Source: Sulfurimonas sp. (lineage in GTDB: Bacteria; Campylobacterota; Campylobacteria; Campylobacterales; Sulfurimonadaceae). Taken from it: a stretch of DNA of 7,552 nt. Below the pieces are notes generated by a model. The model searched no databases, was not told the origin of the DNA, and was given only the letters and a program-made list of their open reading frames with translations. Below are positions 1-6,437 of this stretch, piece by piece; within the stretch, counting starts at the first letter, position 1, and each line of letters starts with the position of its first letter. Location of the stretch: assembly GCA_021157485.1 (NCBI GenBank), contig JAGGWO010000005.1, positions 1 through 7,552 on the forward strand, read 5' to 3'. Both the position numbers and the translations under genes were made by a program.

Positions 1-110
1 ATAAATTCGCTAAAAATGTAGATATTGGTGCGTGGCTTAACTGGAGTCAATTAGGTGATGATAAAACAGATTACCATCGTACACAACTAGATGTGATTCT
101 TAAGTTCTAG
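1..110 (+). CDS. C-terminal end of a probable outer-membrane beta-barrel protein (5' truncated)
   Basis: The frame starting at base 3 is open from the window edge to a TAG at 108-110 and gives 35 residues ending in ILKF. Polar and hydrophobic/aromatic residues alternate (DIGAWLNWSQL, then a polar turn GDDKTD, then HRTQLDVILKF), and the last residue is phenylalanine. This is the usual signature of the final hairpin of a Gram-negative beta-barrel, where the terminal aromatic residue is recognised by the BAM machinery. The polar turn between two alternating strands fits a porin-like or other outer-membrane protein. The specific family cannot be told from so little sequence. The perfect hairpin at 164-190 may end its transcript. 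Confidence 0.55.
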   Translation, partial: KFAKNVDIGAWLNWSQLGDDKTDYHRTQLDVILKF

Positions 111-163
111 TAAATTTTTTAAAACTAATATAGTTTAACTTCATTCTTCTTCCCTGTTTTTCA

Positions 164-190
164 ATAAAGCCTACATTAGTTAGGCTTTAT
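164..190. terminator. Perfect 10-bp hairpin, possible terminator of the upstream gene
   Basis: ATAAAGCCTA (164-173) is exactly complementary to TAGGCTTTAT (181-190), with a 7-nt loop. It lies 54 nt after the stop of the upstream gene and well before the desaturase promoter, where a terminator is expected. The 3' arm ends in CTTTAT but no run of T follows on either strand, so it is a weak intrinsic terminator at best; it could also protect the 3' end of the transcript. Confidence 0.5.
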
Positions 191-274
191 CTGAATAAAC
201 ACTTTACTATTCTCCCCAAAAAAAGAACTTTTACACTCATTTGATATTAATCATCGATAATCTCAGCATATAAA

Positions 275-283
275 TGTTATAAT
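275..283 (+). promoter_or_regulatory. Extended -10 promoter of the first desaturase gene
   Basis: TGTTATAAT (275-283) is a perfect extended -10 element (TGnTATAAT). No good TTGACA lies 16-18 nt upstream, which is acceptable for an extended -10 promoter and common in AT-rich Campylobacterota. Transcription would begin near 290. The last three bases overlap the first possible ATG of the downstream frame (282), so that ATG would lie upstream of the transcript start. Confidence 0.6.
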
Positions 284-302
284 GCCAGCAAAATTTAAGT
301 TT

Positions 303-308
303 AGGTGG
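303..308 (+). promoter_or_regulatory. Ribosome binding site that sets the desaturase start at 315
   Basis: AGGTGG lies 6 nt before the ATG at 315. The in-frame ATG at 282 has no Shine-Dalgarno-like sequence before it and overlaps the -10 box, so 315 is the better start. Confidence 0.6.
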
Positions 309-314
309 AAAAGT

Positions 315-1301
315 ATGTCTGTAGCAAAATACCCAGATATTTTTAGTCAGTTAAAAGCTGAGGTTCGTGCAGCTGGATTACTGGATCGTATTCCAGTTCG
401 TGGAACAATTGAGATGATTGCAACAATAATCTCTATGATGATTGTATATTTTATAGTTTTTAACTGGGAAGGCATAGCCCCTCCAGCTGGAGCAGCAGTT
501 GCACTTGGACTATTTATGACTGTCATCTTTACTCGTGCAGTATTTATTTCCCATGATGTTTTACATACTCAGTATTTTAAAAACAAGTCACTATCTTTTA
601 AGCTAAGCTATCCATTCTCAGCGATAATTCTTAGTAATTCATCTTCGTGGTGGGATTTTAAACATAATATCAATCATCATACTTGGTGTAATGTTCCTGA
701 GAAAGATGAAGATATCTTAGCGATGGATGGTGCTTTTGCTCCAAACTATAAAGGAGATAAAGGCTGGTTAAGAAGTAGTAAATATCTTGTTTTTTGGGGT
801 TCTATGTTCTTTATGTATCCTGCGTTTATTGTTCAATCTTATAACTTTGCAATTAAAAGAAAAAAGTATGGTGAGCTTTTCATGATGTTACTACACTGGC
901 CAATTATCTGGGGACCAATATTTTATTTCTTACCATTTTCAGACGCTATAACAGTCTTCTTAGTTCTTAACTTTACACTCTCTCCATGGCTTGCGTTTGG
1001 GTTTATTACAAATCACTTAGGATGTGAAGTATTTGAGAAAGACGACAGTGAATCACTTACATGGATGGAACTTCAGATGAGAACTTCTCGTTCACTTAGC
1101 GGTGGAGCATTTGTTCACTGGTTCTACGGCGGTCTTAACACACAGATAGAGCATCACCTGTTTCCAAAAGCACCACGTTTTAACCTTTTGAAGGTTCAAA
1201 AAATGACTAAAGACTTTGCTAAAAAACATCATATGAAGTATTTTGAGACTACACCAGTTGAGGCGTATGTTCAAATTAATTCTGTGTTAAAAGAGTATTA
1301 G
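315..1301 (+). CDS. Membrane-bound fatty acid desaturase (acyl-lipid/acyl-CoA type)
   Basis: Integral-membrane diiron enzyme expected to insert a cis double bond into fatty acyl chains of membrane lipids, using O2 and electrons from ferredoxin or a cytochrome. Numbering from the ATG at 315 (328 residues), the three histidine boxes are HDVLH (80-84), HNINHH (117-122) and QIEHH (277-281), plus a conserved NH at 233-234. Hydrophobic stretches at about 32-49, 57-79, 157-176, 190-207 and 211-233 fit the family's membrane topology. The third box has Gln in place of the first His (QxxHH), as in many front-end (delta-5/delta-6-type) desaturases, but there is no fused cytochrome b5 domain. An upstream in-frame ATG at 282 would add 11 residues but lies on the -10 box. 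The gene has its own promoter and converges on a second desaturase gene. Family is secure; regiospecificity cannot be read from the sequence. Confidence 0.9.
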   Translation: MSVAKYPDIFSQLKAEVRAAGLLDRIPVRGTIEMIATIISMMIVYFIVFNWEGIAPPAGAAVALGLFMTVIFTRAVFISHDVLHTQYFKNKSLSFKLSYPFSAIILSNSSSWWDFKHNINHHTWCNVPEKDEDILAMDGAFAPNYKGDKGWLRSSKYLVFWGSMFFMYPAFIVQSYNFAIKRKKYGELFMMLLHWPIIWGPIFYFLPFSDAITVFLVLNFTLSPWLAFGFITNHLGCEVFEKDDSESLTWMELQMRTSRSLSGGAFVHWFYGGLNTQIEHHLFPKAPRFNLLKVQKMTKDFAKKHHMKYFETTPVEAYVQINSVLKEY

Positions 1302-1336
1302 TCAATATCAATCTTCTCTAAAATCTTTCATCTCCT

Positions 1337-1361
1337 TATTCCCATACTTTGCATGGGAATA
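1337..1361. repeat. REP-like hairpin between the convergent desaturase genes
   Basis: TATTCCCAT (1337-1345) pairs perfectly with ATGGGAATA (1353-1361) around the 7-nt loop ACTTTGC; one further T.G wobble is possible at 1336/1362. The TTCCCA...TGGGAA core is shared with the first hairpin of the element at 4018-4078. It resembles the short REP-type palindromes scattered between genes in many bacteria. There is no T-run beside it, so it is not a classical terminator, but its place between two converging genes would let it stabilise or end both transcripts. The rest of 1302-1539 is AT-rich and shows no convincing gene. Confidence 0.5.
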
Positions 1362-1525
1362 GAGACTCCAACCAACCAAATACAAAACATAATAGACAAT
1401 ATAAAATAGCTTTGAAAGTTATGTAAGAAGTCAGATAAATATATTCACTGAGCGATGTGAGGGAATGTAAAAATGTATAAGTTATAGATTAATCAAGAAG
1501 TATATTGATAGGCTAGAGTTGTGTA

Positions 1526-1557
1526 AAAGTAGAGAAGGATTATACCCCGTCTACTTT
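1526..1557 (-). terminator. Weak hairpin spanning the 3' end of the second desaturase gene
   Basis: AAAGTAGA (1526-1533) and TCTACTTT (1550-1557) are perfect inverted repeats separated by 16 nt. Read on the - strand, the first arm lies in the last codons (K-V-D), the stop codon is in the loop, and the second arm is followed by TTACAC. The short U-rich end and long loop make this a marginal terminator candidate. Confidence 0.3.
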
Positions 1558-2898
1558 AAGAAGTTTTGTTTTACCGACCATTAAATCGATTGTCATTGCA
1601 GCTCTTTTCCATACGCTTTCTTGTCTGTACTCAATATTATGTTTTCTACATACCTCTTTTACAAGAGGCTGCATTTTCTGCTGATAACTCTGAGGTGTAT
1701 TTGGAAATAGGTGATGCTCTATTTGGTAGTTTAAAAAGCCTTGTGCAAAGTCAATTAAATCAGTACCAGTGTTATAGTTTACACTACCCATAATCTGTCT
1801 AAGATAAAACTCACCTTGAGATTTGTGAGGCTCACTGAATTGGTATATATCCCCAGCAGAGTGATTAGGAACGATTACTAAAAATGAGTGAAGGTTAGCA
1901 TAGGCTTCAGCCATTATTAGAATGATTAAAGCGCTTCCAACTGCACTCCAACCAAGTGGTAAAAACAGAAGTGGAAGAAATACAAACTGAAATAGACCGT
2001 ATGGTAGATAGAAGTCTTTCCACAGTCTTTTTCCGCGTGGAGTTGTAGGCAGATAGTTATAGTCTGATATTTCTGGTTCTTTGTTTTTTCGTCTCTCTTT
2101 GTTATCTAAAATTCTCATTGTATTTGGTGCATAGTAAGAAAATTTCCAAGTCATTGCAAATATATAAACTATTACACGTCTAAGCCACATAGGTACTTTA
2201 GATTGAATTAACCACTGCATATTACGTTCAACATTATCCGGATCATCATCTTCGCCTAGATGGTAGTGGTGCATAATATTGTGCTCATACTCCCAAGCTG
2301 CAGGTTGAATCCAGTCTAACCAGTCAGTATATCTTCTGAGTCCTCTAGCGTAACCTTTTTTCTTGTACTTTAGAGGAACATTTGGAACTTTATCATAAGC
2401 TCCATGAAGAATAGGGTGCGTTATATCTGCCCATCTTGTAACATTTCCAACACCGATTAAAACTGCTGCAATGATACCAAGTGTCCAGAAACCAAATGAA
2501 CTCAGACCGATAGAAACTTCTAATGCAGTGGCAACATATATCATAAAGAAACCAGCAAATGTAGCACCTCTAGACCAACGTTCTAGTTTAAGAAGATGAT
2601 CGAAATCTGCTTGACTAACAGGACCAAGTTTCTCTTTAATCTCTTCTATATCACGTTGAAGTTGCTCTTTATCTACGTCTTCATATTTAGTATAAACATG
2701 ATCACTTGGAAGTTTTTCAAAAGTTTGATTTGTAGTTGTTTGCTCAGTTACAGTCTCTTGTTCACCAGCTTCTATTCTGGCTTGCTCTGCCCATATCTCT
2801 TCTTGGGCTGCAATCTCCTCAGCTTCTTCTGTTGAGACTATTGCTTCTCTTGCTTCTCTTTGTTCGAGTATCTCATCAAGTGATTTTATTTCTGACAA
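1540..2898 (-). CDS. Membrane-bound fatty acid desaturase with a long acidic N-terminal extension
   Basis: A 452-residue diiron membrane desaturase, larger than its 328-residue neighbour. The histidine boxes are HPILH (161-165), HNIMHH (206-211) and QIEHH (392-396), with an NH at 345-346; the QIEHHLFP block is identical in both desaturases. Hydrophobic stretches lie at about 111-130, 135-153, 241-257 and 301-335. The first 100 or so residues are not part of the catalytic core: 16 of the first 60 residues are Glu, mixed with Ala, Gln and Thr, probably helical then disordered, and without the HPGG motif of cytochrome b5. The start is TTG (2896-2898), chosen because a strong GAGGAG lies 6 nt before it and no in-frame ATG occurs in the first 100 codons. 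Likely role: acyl-chain desaturation in the inner membrane; substrate and double-bond position are unknown. Convergent with the other desaturase, so not co-transcribed with it. Confidence 0.88.
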   Translation of the reverse strand: MSEIKSLDEILEQREAREAIVSTEEAEEIAAQEEIWAEQARIEAGEQETVTEQTTTNQTFEKLPSDHVYTKYEDVDKEQLQRDIEEIKEKLGPVSQADFDHLLKLERWSRGATFAGFFMIYVATALEVSIGLSSFGFWTLGIIAAVLIGVGNVTRWADITHPILHGAYDKVPNVPLKYKKKGYARGLRRYTDWLDWIQPAAWEYEHNIMHHYHLGEDDDPDNVERNMQWLIQSKVPMWLRRVIVYIFAMTWKFSYYAPNTMRILDNKERRKNKEPEISDYNYLPTTPRGKRLWKDFYLPYGLFQFVFLPLLFLPLGWSAVGSALIILIMAEAYANLHSFLVIVPNHSAGDIYQFSEPHKSQGEFYLRQIMGSVNYNTGTDLIDFAQGFLNYQIEHHLFPNTPQSYQQKMQPLVKEVCRKHNIEYRQESVWKRAAMTIDLMVGKTKLLKVDGV

Positions 2899-2904
2899 AA
2901 TGCA

Positions 2905-2910
2905 CTCCTC
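2905..2910 (-). promoter_or_regulatory. Strong ribosome binding site supporting a TTG start
   Basis: On the - strand GAGGAG is followed by the 6-nt spacer TGCATT and then TTG TCA GAA. The ATT just before the TTG is the only other in-frame candidate close by and would be a rarer start codon. The site fixes the start of the second desaturase at 2898. Confidence 0.6.
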
Positions 2911-2936
2911 TTTTATTTAATAAATTTATAATTCTC

Positions 2937-2942
2937 ATTATA
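2937..2942 (-). promoter_or_regulatory. -10 box of the second desaturase gene
   Basis: Read on the - strand, a perfect TATAAT lies here, giving a transcript start near 2930 and a leader of about 30 nt. The -35 region is poor (CTTATA at 17-nt spacing). Confidence 0.45.
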
Positions 2943-2972
2943 TAGAAAAATACTTAAACTATAAGTGTTTTG

Positions 2973-2978
2973 TATAAT
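2973..2978 (+). promoter_or_regulatory. Candidate -10 box for the ilvE transcript
   Basis: TATAAT preceded by TTTTG, with no recognisable -35. Transcription would start near 2985 and leave a leader of about 105 nt that includes a small hairpin, GGTTA/TAACC (2995-2999 and 3004-3008). A second, poorer candidate (TAGAAT, 3049-3054) lies nearer the gene. The box points away from the - strand -10 at 2937-2942, giving a divergent promoter region. Confidence 0.4.
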
Positions 2979-3090
2979 TTTAAGCAAAAAATTAGGTTAA
3001 AAGTAACCAATAGAACCGCTCTTAATATACAATAAACATCATTTTGGATAGAATAACAATAATTTATAAAGTAACAATATTGGAGAATTA

Positions 3091-4011
3091 ATGGACGCAG
3101 CCAAATATATTTGGATGAATGGAAAATTTGTGGGCTGGAATGATGCCAAAGTTCATGTACTAACGCATACTATTCACTATGGAAATGGTGTAATTGAAGG
3201 GACTAAAGCATATAAAACAGAGAAGGGTTATGCGATTTTTCGTCTGAATGATCATACTGTAAGACTTAAAGAGTCTGCTAAAATGACTTTAATTGATATA
3301 CCGTATACGGTAGAAGAGTTAAACGCAGCTCAAATAGAACTTGTACGAAAAAATGACTTTAAGGGTGATAATGTTTATCTTCGTCCTTTCTCATTTTTAG
3401 GCTATGGTGTTATGGGACTTTATCATAAAGATGCGCCTGTAGAGACTGCAATAGCAGCTTGGGAATGGGGCGCTTATCTTGGTGAAGAGGGCATGAAAAA
3501 AGGTATAAAACTTAAAATTGTATCTATGACAAGACCTGCAAACACTTCAAACATGGGTAAAGCAAAAGCAACTGCGAATTATTTAAACTCTCAAATGGCA
3601 AAATATGAAGCAATTGATTGCGGATACGATGAAGCACTTTTACTTGATGATCAAGGTTATGTCGCAGAGGCAAGTGGAGCTAGCTTTTTCATGGTAAAAG
3701 ATGGAGAGTTGATTACTCCACCAAGTGATAATGCTTTAGCTTCTATAACTCAAAAAATGGTTATAGAGATGGCTGAAGATATGGGAATTAAAGTGACTCG
3801 TCGTCGTATAACTCGTGAAGAAGTTTATGTTGCAGATGAAGCATTTTTAACAGGAACTGCAGCAGAGATTACACCTGTAGCACATATTGATGCAAGAGAT
3901 ATTGGTTGTGGCTCACGCGGTGAGATGACTGAGAAAATTCAGAGTACTTACTTTGATATAGTGTTTGGTAGAAATGCTAAATACGAGCACTATTTAACTT
4001 ATATAGATTAA
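3091..4011 (+). CDS. ilvE: Branched-chain amino acid aminotransferase
   Basis: Cytosolic class IV (fold-type IV) PLP enzyme that transfers the amino group between glutamate and the 2-oxo acids of leucine, isoleucine and valine, the last step of their synthesis. The 306-residue length is normal. Family landmarks are HYGNGVIEGTKAY (29-41, with the active-site Tyr30), YLRPF (96-100, with Arg98), KAKATANY (157-164, with Lys159 aligning to the PLP-binding lysine), the DEALLLDDQGYVAEASG block (180-196, where Glu193 should contact the PLP ring nitrogen) and TGTAAEITPV (254-263). GGAG lies 5 nt before the ATG. An SPFH-domain gene follows on the same strand after 116 nt occupied largely by paired hairpins; as I recall, a neighbouring ilvE and SPFH-type gene pair also occurs in Campylobacter. 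A D-amino-acid or 4-amino-4-deoxychorismate type enzyme of the same fold is less likely given the motifs. Confidence 0.93.
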   Translation: MDAAKYIWMNGKFVGWNDAKVHVLTHTIHYGNGVIEGTKAYKTEKGYAIFRLNDHTVRLKESAKMTLIDIPYTVEELNAAQIELVRKNDFKGDNVYLRPFSFLGYGVMGLYHKDAPVETAIAAWEWGAYLGEEGMKKGIKLKIVSMTRPANTSNMGKAKATANYLNSQMAKYEAIDCGYDEALLLDDQGYVAEASGASFFMVKDGELITPPSDNALASITQKMVIEMAEDMGIKVTRRRITREEVYVADEAFLTGTAAEITPVAHIDARDIGCGSRGEMTEKIQSTYFDIVFGRNAKYEHYLTYID

Positions 4012-4017
4012 TATGCA

Positions 4018-4078
4018 TTCCCACTCGGGAGAGTGGGAACGAGGTTTGAACTAGTTCCACCTCTCCTGAGGTGGAGCT
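4018..4078. repeat. Paired inverted hairpins, REP/BIME-like element
   Basis: Two hairpins stand side by side between ilvE and the SPFH gene. The first is TTCCCACTC (4018-4026), loop GGGA, GAGTGGGAA (4031-4039). The second is AGTTCCACCTC (4053-4063), loop TCCT, GAGGTGGAGCT (4068-4078), fully paired with one G.U. They are diverged inverted copies of each other: 4028-4040 matches the reverse complement of 4054-4066 at 11 of 13 positions, and the perfect palindrome GAACTAGTTC (4048-4057) lies between them. The loops could also pair (GGGA with TCCT, one G.U). This head-to-head arrangement is typical of BIMEs, non-autonomous elements associated with RAYT transposases; none is present here. No T-run follows, so read-through into the SPFH gene is possible. 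Confidence 0.6.
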
Positions 4079-4112
4079 AAATGAACACAAACAAAGGAAA
4101 TATAAAAAAATG

Positions 4113-4120
4113 AAGGATAA
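4113..4120 (+). promoter_or_regulatory. Ribosome binding site favouring the SPFH gene start at 4128
   Basis: AAGGATAA lies 7 nt before the ATG at 4128. An alternative AAGGAAA (4094-4100) lies 9 nt before the in-frame ATG at 4110 and would add six residues. The GTG at 4071 lies inside the second hairpin and is unlikely. Confidence 0.45.
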
Positions 4121-4127
4121 CTTACTT

Positions 4128-5225
4128 ATGGCATCAGATATGAATGATTACTTTAACAAAAAAAAGAGTGAAGGCGGCGGATTTAAAAAATCTAGCGGCG
4201 GCTCAGGTGGCGGCAATGGTGGAGGACCTAAAGGTCCTCAAATGCCAAATATCGATTTAAACTTTGGTGGTGGAAAAGCTGGTTTAGTTTACTTTCTTAT
4301 AGCAGTTGTACTTATGCTAGTTTTAGCGAAACCTTTTACGATTATTGAAGAGGGTCAACGCGGTATTTTAAGTACAAACGGTAAGTACCAAGACCAAGCT
4401 TTACTTCCTGGTTTACACTTTATCATTCCTGTGATTCAAAAAGTTTACGTGGTTGATACAAAAGTTCGTATCATTAACTATGCATCTCGTATAGAGTCAA
4501 ACATTGGAGGATCTGGTATTATCGCAAAACCTGCTGTTACAGTTCTAGATAAGCGTTCTTTACCAGTTTCTATTGAGCTTACAGTTCAGTATAGACTAAA
4601 CTCAGAGTTTGCAGCTCAGACAATCTCTAACTGGGGATTTTCTTGGGAAGATAAAATCATCAATCCTGTTGTTCGTGATGTTGTAAGAAACGTAATTGGT
4701 AAGTATGATGCTGAAGCACTGACACAAATGAGAAATGATTTGGGTGCTGAGATTGAAGCTGGTATTCGTGAGAGTGTAAATAATCTTAAAAATGCTCCAG
4801 CAGTTTTACAGTCAGTTCAACTTCGTGATATTGTTTTACCTACAAAAGTAAAGGAGCAGATTGAAGCTGTTCAAATTGCGAAACAGGCTGTTCAAAGAGC
4901 AGAACAGGATGTTCAGCGTGTGAAACAAGAAGCATTAAAACGTGCAGAAGAGGCTCGTGGTATTGCTCAAAAATCTAGAATTGAGGCACAAGGTAAGGCA
5001 GATGCAGTTACTATTGAAGCCGATGCGCAAGCAAAAGCTAATCTTCTTATCTCAAAATCATTAACGACTAAACTTTTACAACTAGAGCAGATGAAAGTTC
5101 AAGGTAAATTTAATGAAGCACTTAAAGTAAATAGAGATGCAAAAATCTTCTTAACTCCTGGCGGTTCAACTCCAAATATCTGGGTTGACACAAAAGATGT
5201 TAGAAAAAGAACTACGGCTAACTAA
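4128..5225 (+). CDS. SPFH/prohibitin-family (band 7) membrane protein
   Basis: Numbered from the ATG at 4128 (365 residues): a short polar start (MASDMNDYFNKKK), a Gly/Ser-rich linker (about 16-36), one membrane helix (about 52-67), an SPFH domain (about 69-239, opening with FTIIEEGQRGIL and carrying LPGLHFIIP), a long Ala/Gln/Glu-rich coiled coil (about 239-306), and a C-terminal tail with the LTPGGSTPNIW motif. SPFH proteins form large ring or cage assemblies in the inner membrane and act as scaffolds for proteases such as FtsH. The Gly-rich cytoplasmic N-terminus recalls HflK, but the single-gene context, with no HflC partner beside it, fits the prohibitin-like group. It follows ilvE after the paired hairpins and ends exactly where hisIE begins (stop codon directly abutting ATG), so the two are probably co-transcribed and translationally coupled. 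The family is clear; the specific role is unknown. Confidence 0.88.
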   Translation: MASDMNDYFNKKKSEGGGFKKSSGGSGGGNGGGPKGPQMPNIDLNFGGGKAGLVYFLIAVVLMLVLAKPFTIIEEGQRGILSTNGKYQDQALLPGLHFIIPVIQKVYVVDTKVRIINYASRIESNIGGSGIIAKPAVTVLDKRSLPVSIELTVQYRLNSEFAAQTISNWGFSWEDKIINPVVRDVVRNVIGKYDAEALTQMRNDLGAEIEAGIRESVNNLKNAPAVLQSVQLRDIVLPTKVKEQIEAVQIAKQAVQRAEQDVQRVKQEALKRAEEARGIAQKSRIEAQGKADAVTIEADAQAKANLLISKSLTTKLLQLEQMKVQGKFNEALKVNRDAKIFLTPGGSTPNIWVDTKDVRKRTTAN

Positions 5226-5909
5226 ATGATGCAAGAGATTTTAGATAGAGTTGATTGGGAGAAGTCAGAACTTCTTCCTGTGATTGTTCAAGATTTCTCA
5301 AACAATGAAGTTCTAATGATGGCGTATATGAATCGACACGCCTTGGAACTTTCACTAACAACTAAAATTGCTCACTATTTTTCACGTTCAAAACAGCGCA
5401 TTTGGAAAAAAGGTGAGAGTAGTGGACATACACAACTGATTCACTCTTTTAACATAGATTGTGACAATGATACACTTTTGATTAAAGTGACTCAAGAGGG
5501 TGTAGCGTGCCATACCGGTCGCCGTTCTTGTTTTTTTACAGAGCTAGAATCTGGTGAAGCAAACTCTGAAGTTCAAGTAAGTTCAGAATCAATGTATGGA
5601 GTAATAGATACACTCTACCATACAATTCAAGAGCGTAAGAACGCAGACCCAACAACTTCATGGACAGCAAAACTTTTAAGTAAAGGTGAGAATACAATTC
5701 TTAAAAAAGTTGTAGAAGAAGCTGGTGAATACTGTTTTGCTCATAAAGATAACGATGAAAGTGAAATGGTTTATGAAGCAGCTGATTTAACGTATCATAT
5801 GCTTGTAGCCCTTGCGTCTAAAAATATTTCTCCTGATAGAATTGAGCAAGAGTTAGCTCGTAGATTTGATATGAGTGGTATAGCTGAGAAAAACTCTAGA
5901 GACGATTAA
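5226..5909 (+). CDS. hisI: Bifunctional phosphoribosyl-AMP cyclohydrolase / phosphoribosyl-ATP pyrophosphatase
   Basis: A fused HisI-HisE protein (hisIE) for steps 3 and 2 of histidine synthesis: the C-terminal domain removes pyrophosphate from phosphoribosyl-ATP and the N-terminal domain opens the purine ring of phosphoribosyl-AMP. Of 227 residues, about 1-108 are HisI, with the metal-binding DxDxD (78-82), the zinc cysteines C79, C95 and C102, and the signature CHTGRRSC (95-102). About 123-227 are HisE, a MazG-like helical domain with EEAGE (164-168) and EAADLTYH (184-191). Length is usual for the fused form. Two ATGs stand in tandem (5226 and 5229), directly after the TAA of the SPFH gene; no good Shine-Dalgarno is visible, so initiation probably depends on coupling. 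It is a lone histidine gene between membrane-protein genes, as often happens where the his pathway is scattered across the chromosome. Confidence 0.95.
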   Translation: MMQEILDRVDWEKSELLPVIVQDFSNNEVLMMAYMNRHALELSLTTKIAHYFSRSKQRIWKKGESSGHTQLIHSFNIDCDNDTLLIKVTQEGVACHTGRRSCFFTELESGEANSEVQVSSESMYGVIDTLYHTIQERKNADPTTSWTAKLLSKGENTILKKVVEEAGEYCFAHKDNDESEMVYEAADLTYHMLVALASKNISPDRIEQELARRFDMSGIAEKNSRDD

Positions 5910-5918
5910 GAGGCTAAA

Positions 5919-6437
5919 ATGGCAATAAAAGAGAAAATTACTGCGTTTATCAATGAGTTAGTCATATATGACTATATTCTTTTTGGTAGTATATTTGCTC
6001 TCTTTTTACTTTTTATAATTTTAGCAATTGTGCTCAGAAAAAAAGTCGGATTATCAATCTTTTTAATTATTTTTTCATTTGTCACTCTTGCACTTGGACC
6101 TACTCTTGGATATATAAAAATGCATGAGTATTTATATAAGAACTCTTGTAAACTTGTATCTCAAAAAAGACTCTCTTTTACTCCTGCAATTGTTGTGAAT
6201 GGAACTATAACTAATGAATCTAGGTTGGATTTTAAAAGTTGTAAGATAACTGCGAGCGTATATAAATCAAGCAAAAATATTATAAAAAAATATCTTTATC
6301 CATTAAAGCCATTAAAAAATATGTCGATTGTACAAGAGAATATTTTAAAGGGTGAAACGCAAGAGTTTAAAATAATTGTTGAGCCTTTTACTTATAGTAA
6401 AGATTATAATATATCAATAAAAGCGAGCTGTAAATGA
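5919..6437 (+). CDS. DUF2393-type membrane protein, first of a tandem pair
   Basis: A 172-residue protein of unknown function. Two membrane helices (about 17-39 and 43-66), separated by a short RKK turn, are followed by a domain of about 105 residues. The N-terminus is probably cytoplasmic, and with two helices the C-terminal domain would also be cytoplasmic unless the first helix is not inserted as predicted. That domain has a beta-sandwich-like pattern, with VNGTITNES (93-101) followed by DFKSCKITASVYK (104-116), reminiscent of LEA/FxLYD-type folds. It holds Cys77, Cys108 and Cys171. Resemblance to the campylobacterotal DUF2393 family is from memory. AAGAGG lies 5 nt before the ATG and the gap from hisIE is 9 nt; the end overlaps the next gene by ATGA, so both belong to the hisIE transcription unit. 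Confidence 0.75.
   Translation: MAIKEKITAFINELVIYDYILFGSIFALFLLFIILAIVLRKKVGLSIFLIIFSFVTLALGPTLGYIKMHEYLYKNSCKLVSQKRLSFTPAIVVNGTITNESRLDFKSCKITASVYKSSKNIIKKYLYPLKPLKNMSIVQENILKGETQEFKIIVEPFTYSKDYNISIKASCK

Noticed and set aside
243..261. Fur-box-like sequence upstream of the first desaturase (GATATTAATCATCGATAAT)
   Set aside because: Attractive because desaturases use iron, but only the first hexamer matches GATAAT well and the third does not match the inverted unit. In such AT-rich DNA this is expected by chance.
1092..1274. 60-codon frame on the - strand inside the first desaturase gene
   Set aside because: Shadow of the real gene: it lies over the coding sequence of the third histidine box, with no binding site or family resemblance.
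1432..1470. Imperfect palindrome around TCAC...GTGA in the gap between the desaturases, possibly a decayed hairpin
   Set aside because: Only 4 bp pair without gaps; not distinguishable from chance.
2596..2945. Two + strand frames opposite the 5' half of the second desaturase gene, rich in Leu/Phe/Ser
   Set aside because: Their composition is the antisense of Glu/Gln/Lys-rich codons in the acidic extension; no independent support.
3044..3091. Short TTG-initiated frame rich in Ile/Leu/Val codons ending on the ilvE start, a possible attenuation leader peptide
   Set aside because: It has no Shine-Dalgarno, starts with TTG, and its ATA/ATT content is what AT-rich DNA gives. No terminator/antiterminator pair lies between it and ilvE.
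4071..4127. Upstream GTG start for the SPFH gene, adding 19 residues
   Set aside because: The GTG lies in the 3' arm of the second hairpin, has no usable ribosome binding site, and the extra residues (lysine-rich, then MKDNLL) look like read-through of intergenic DNA.
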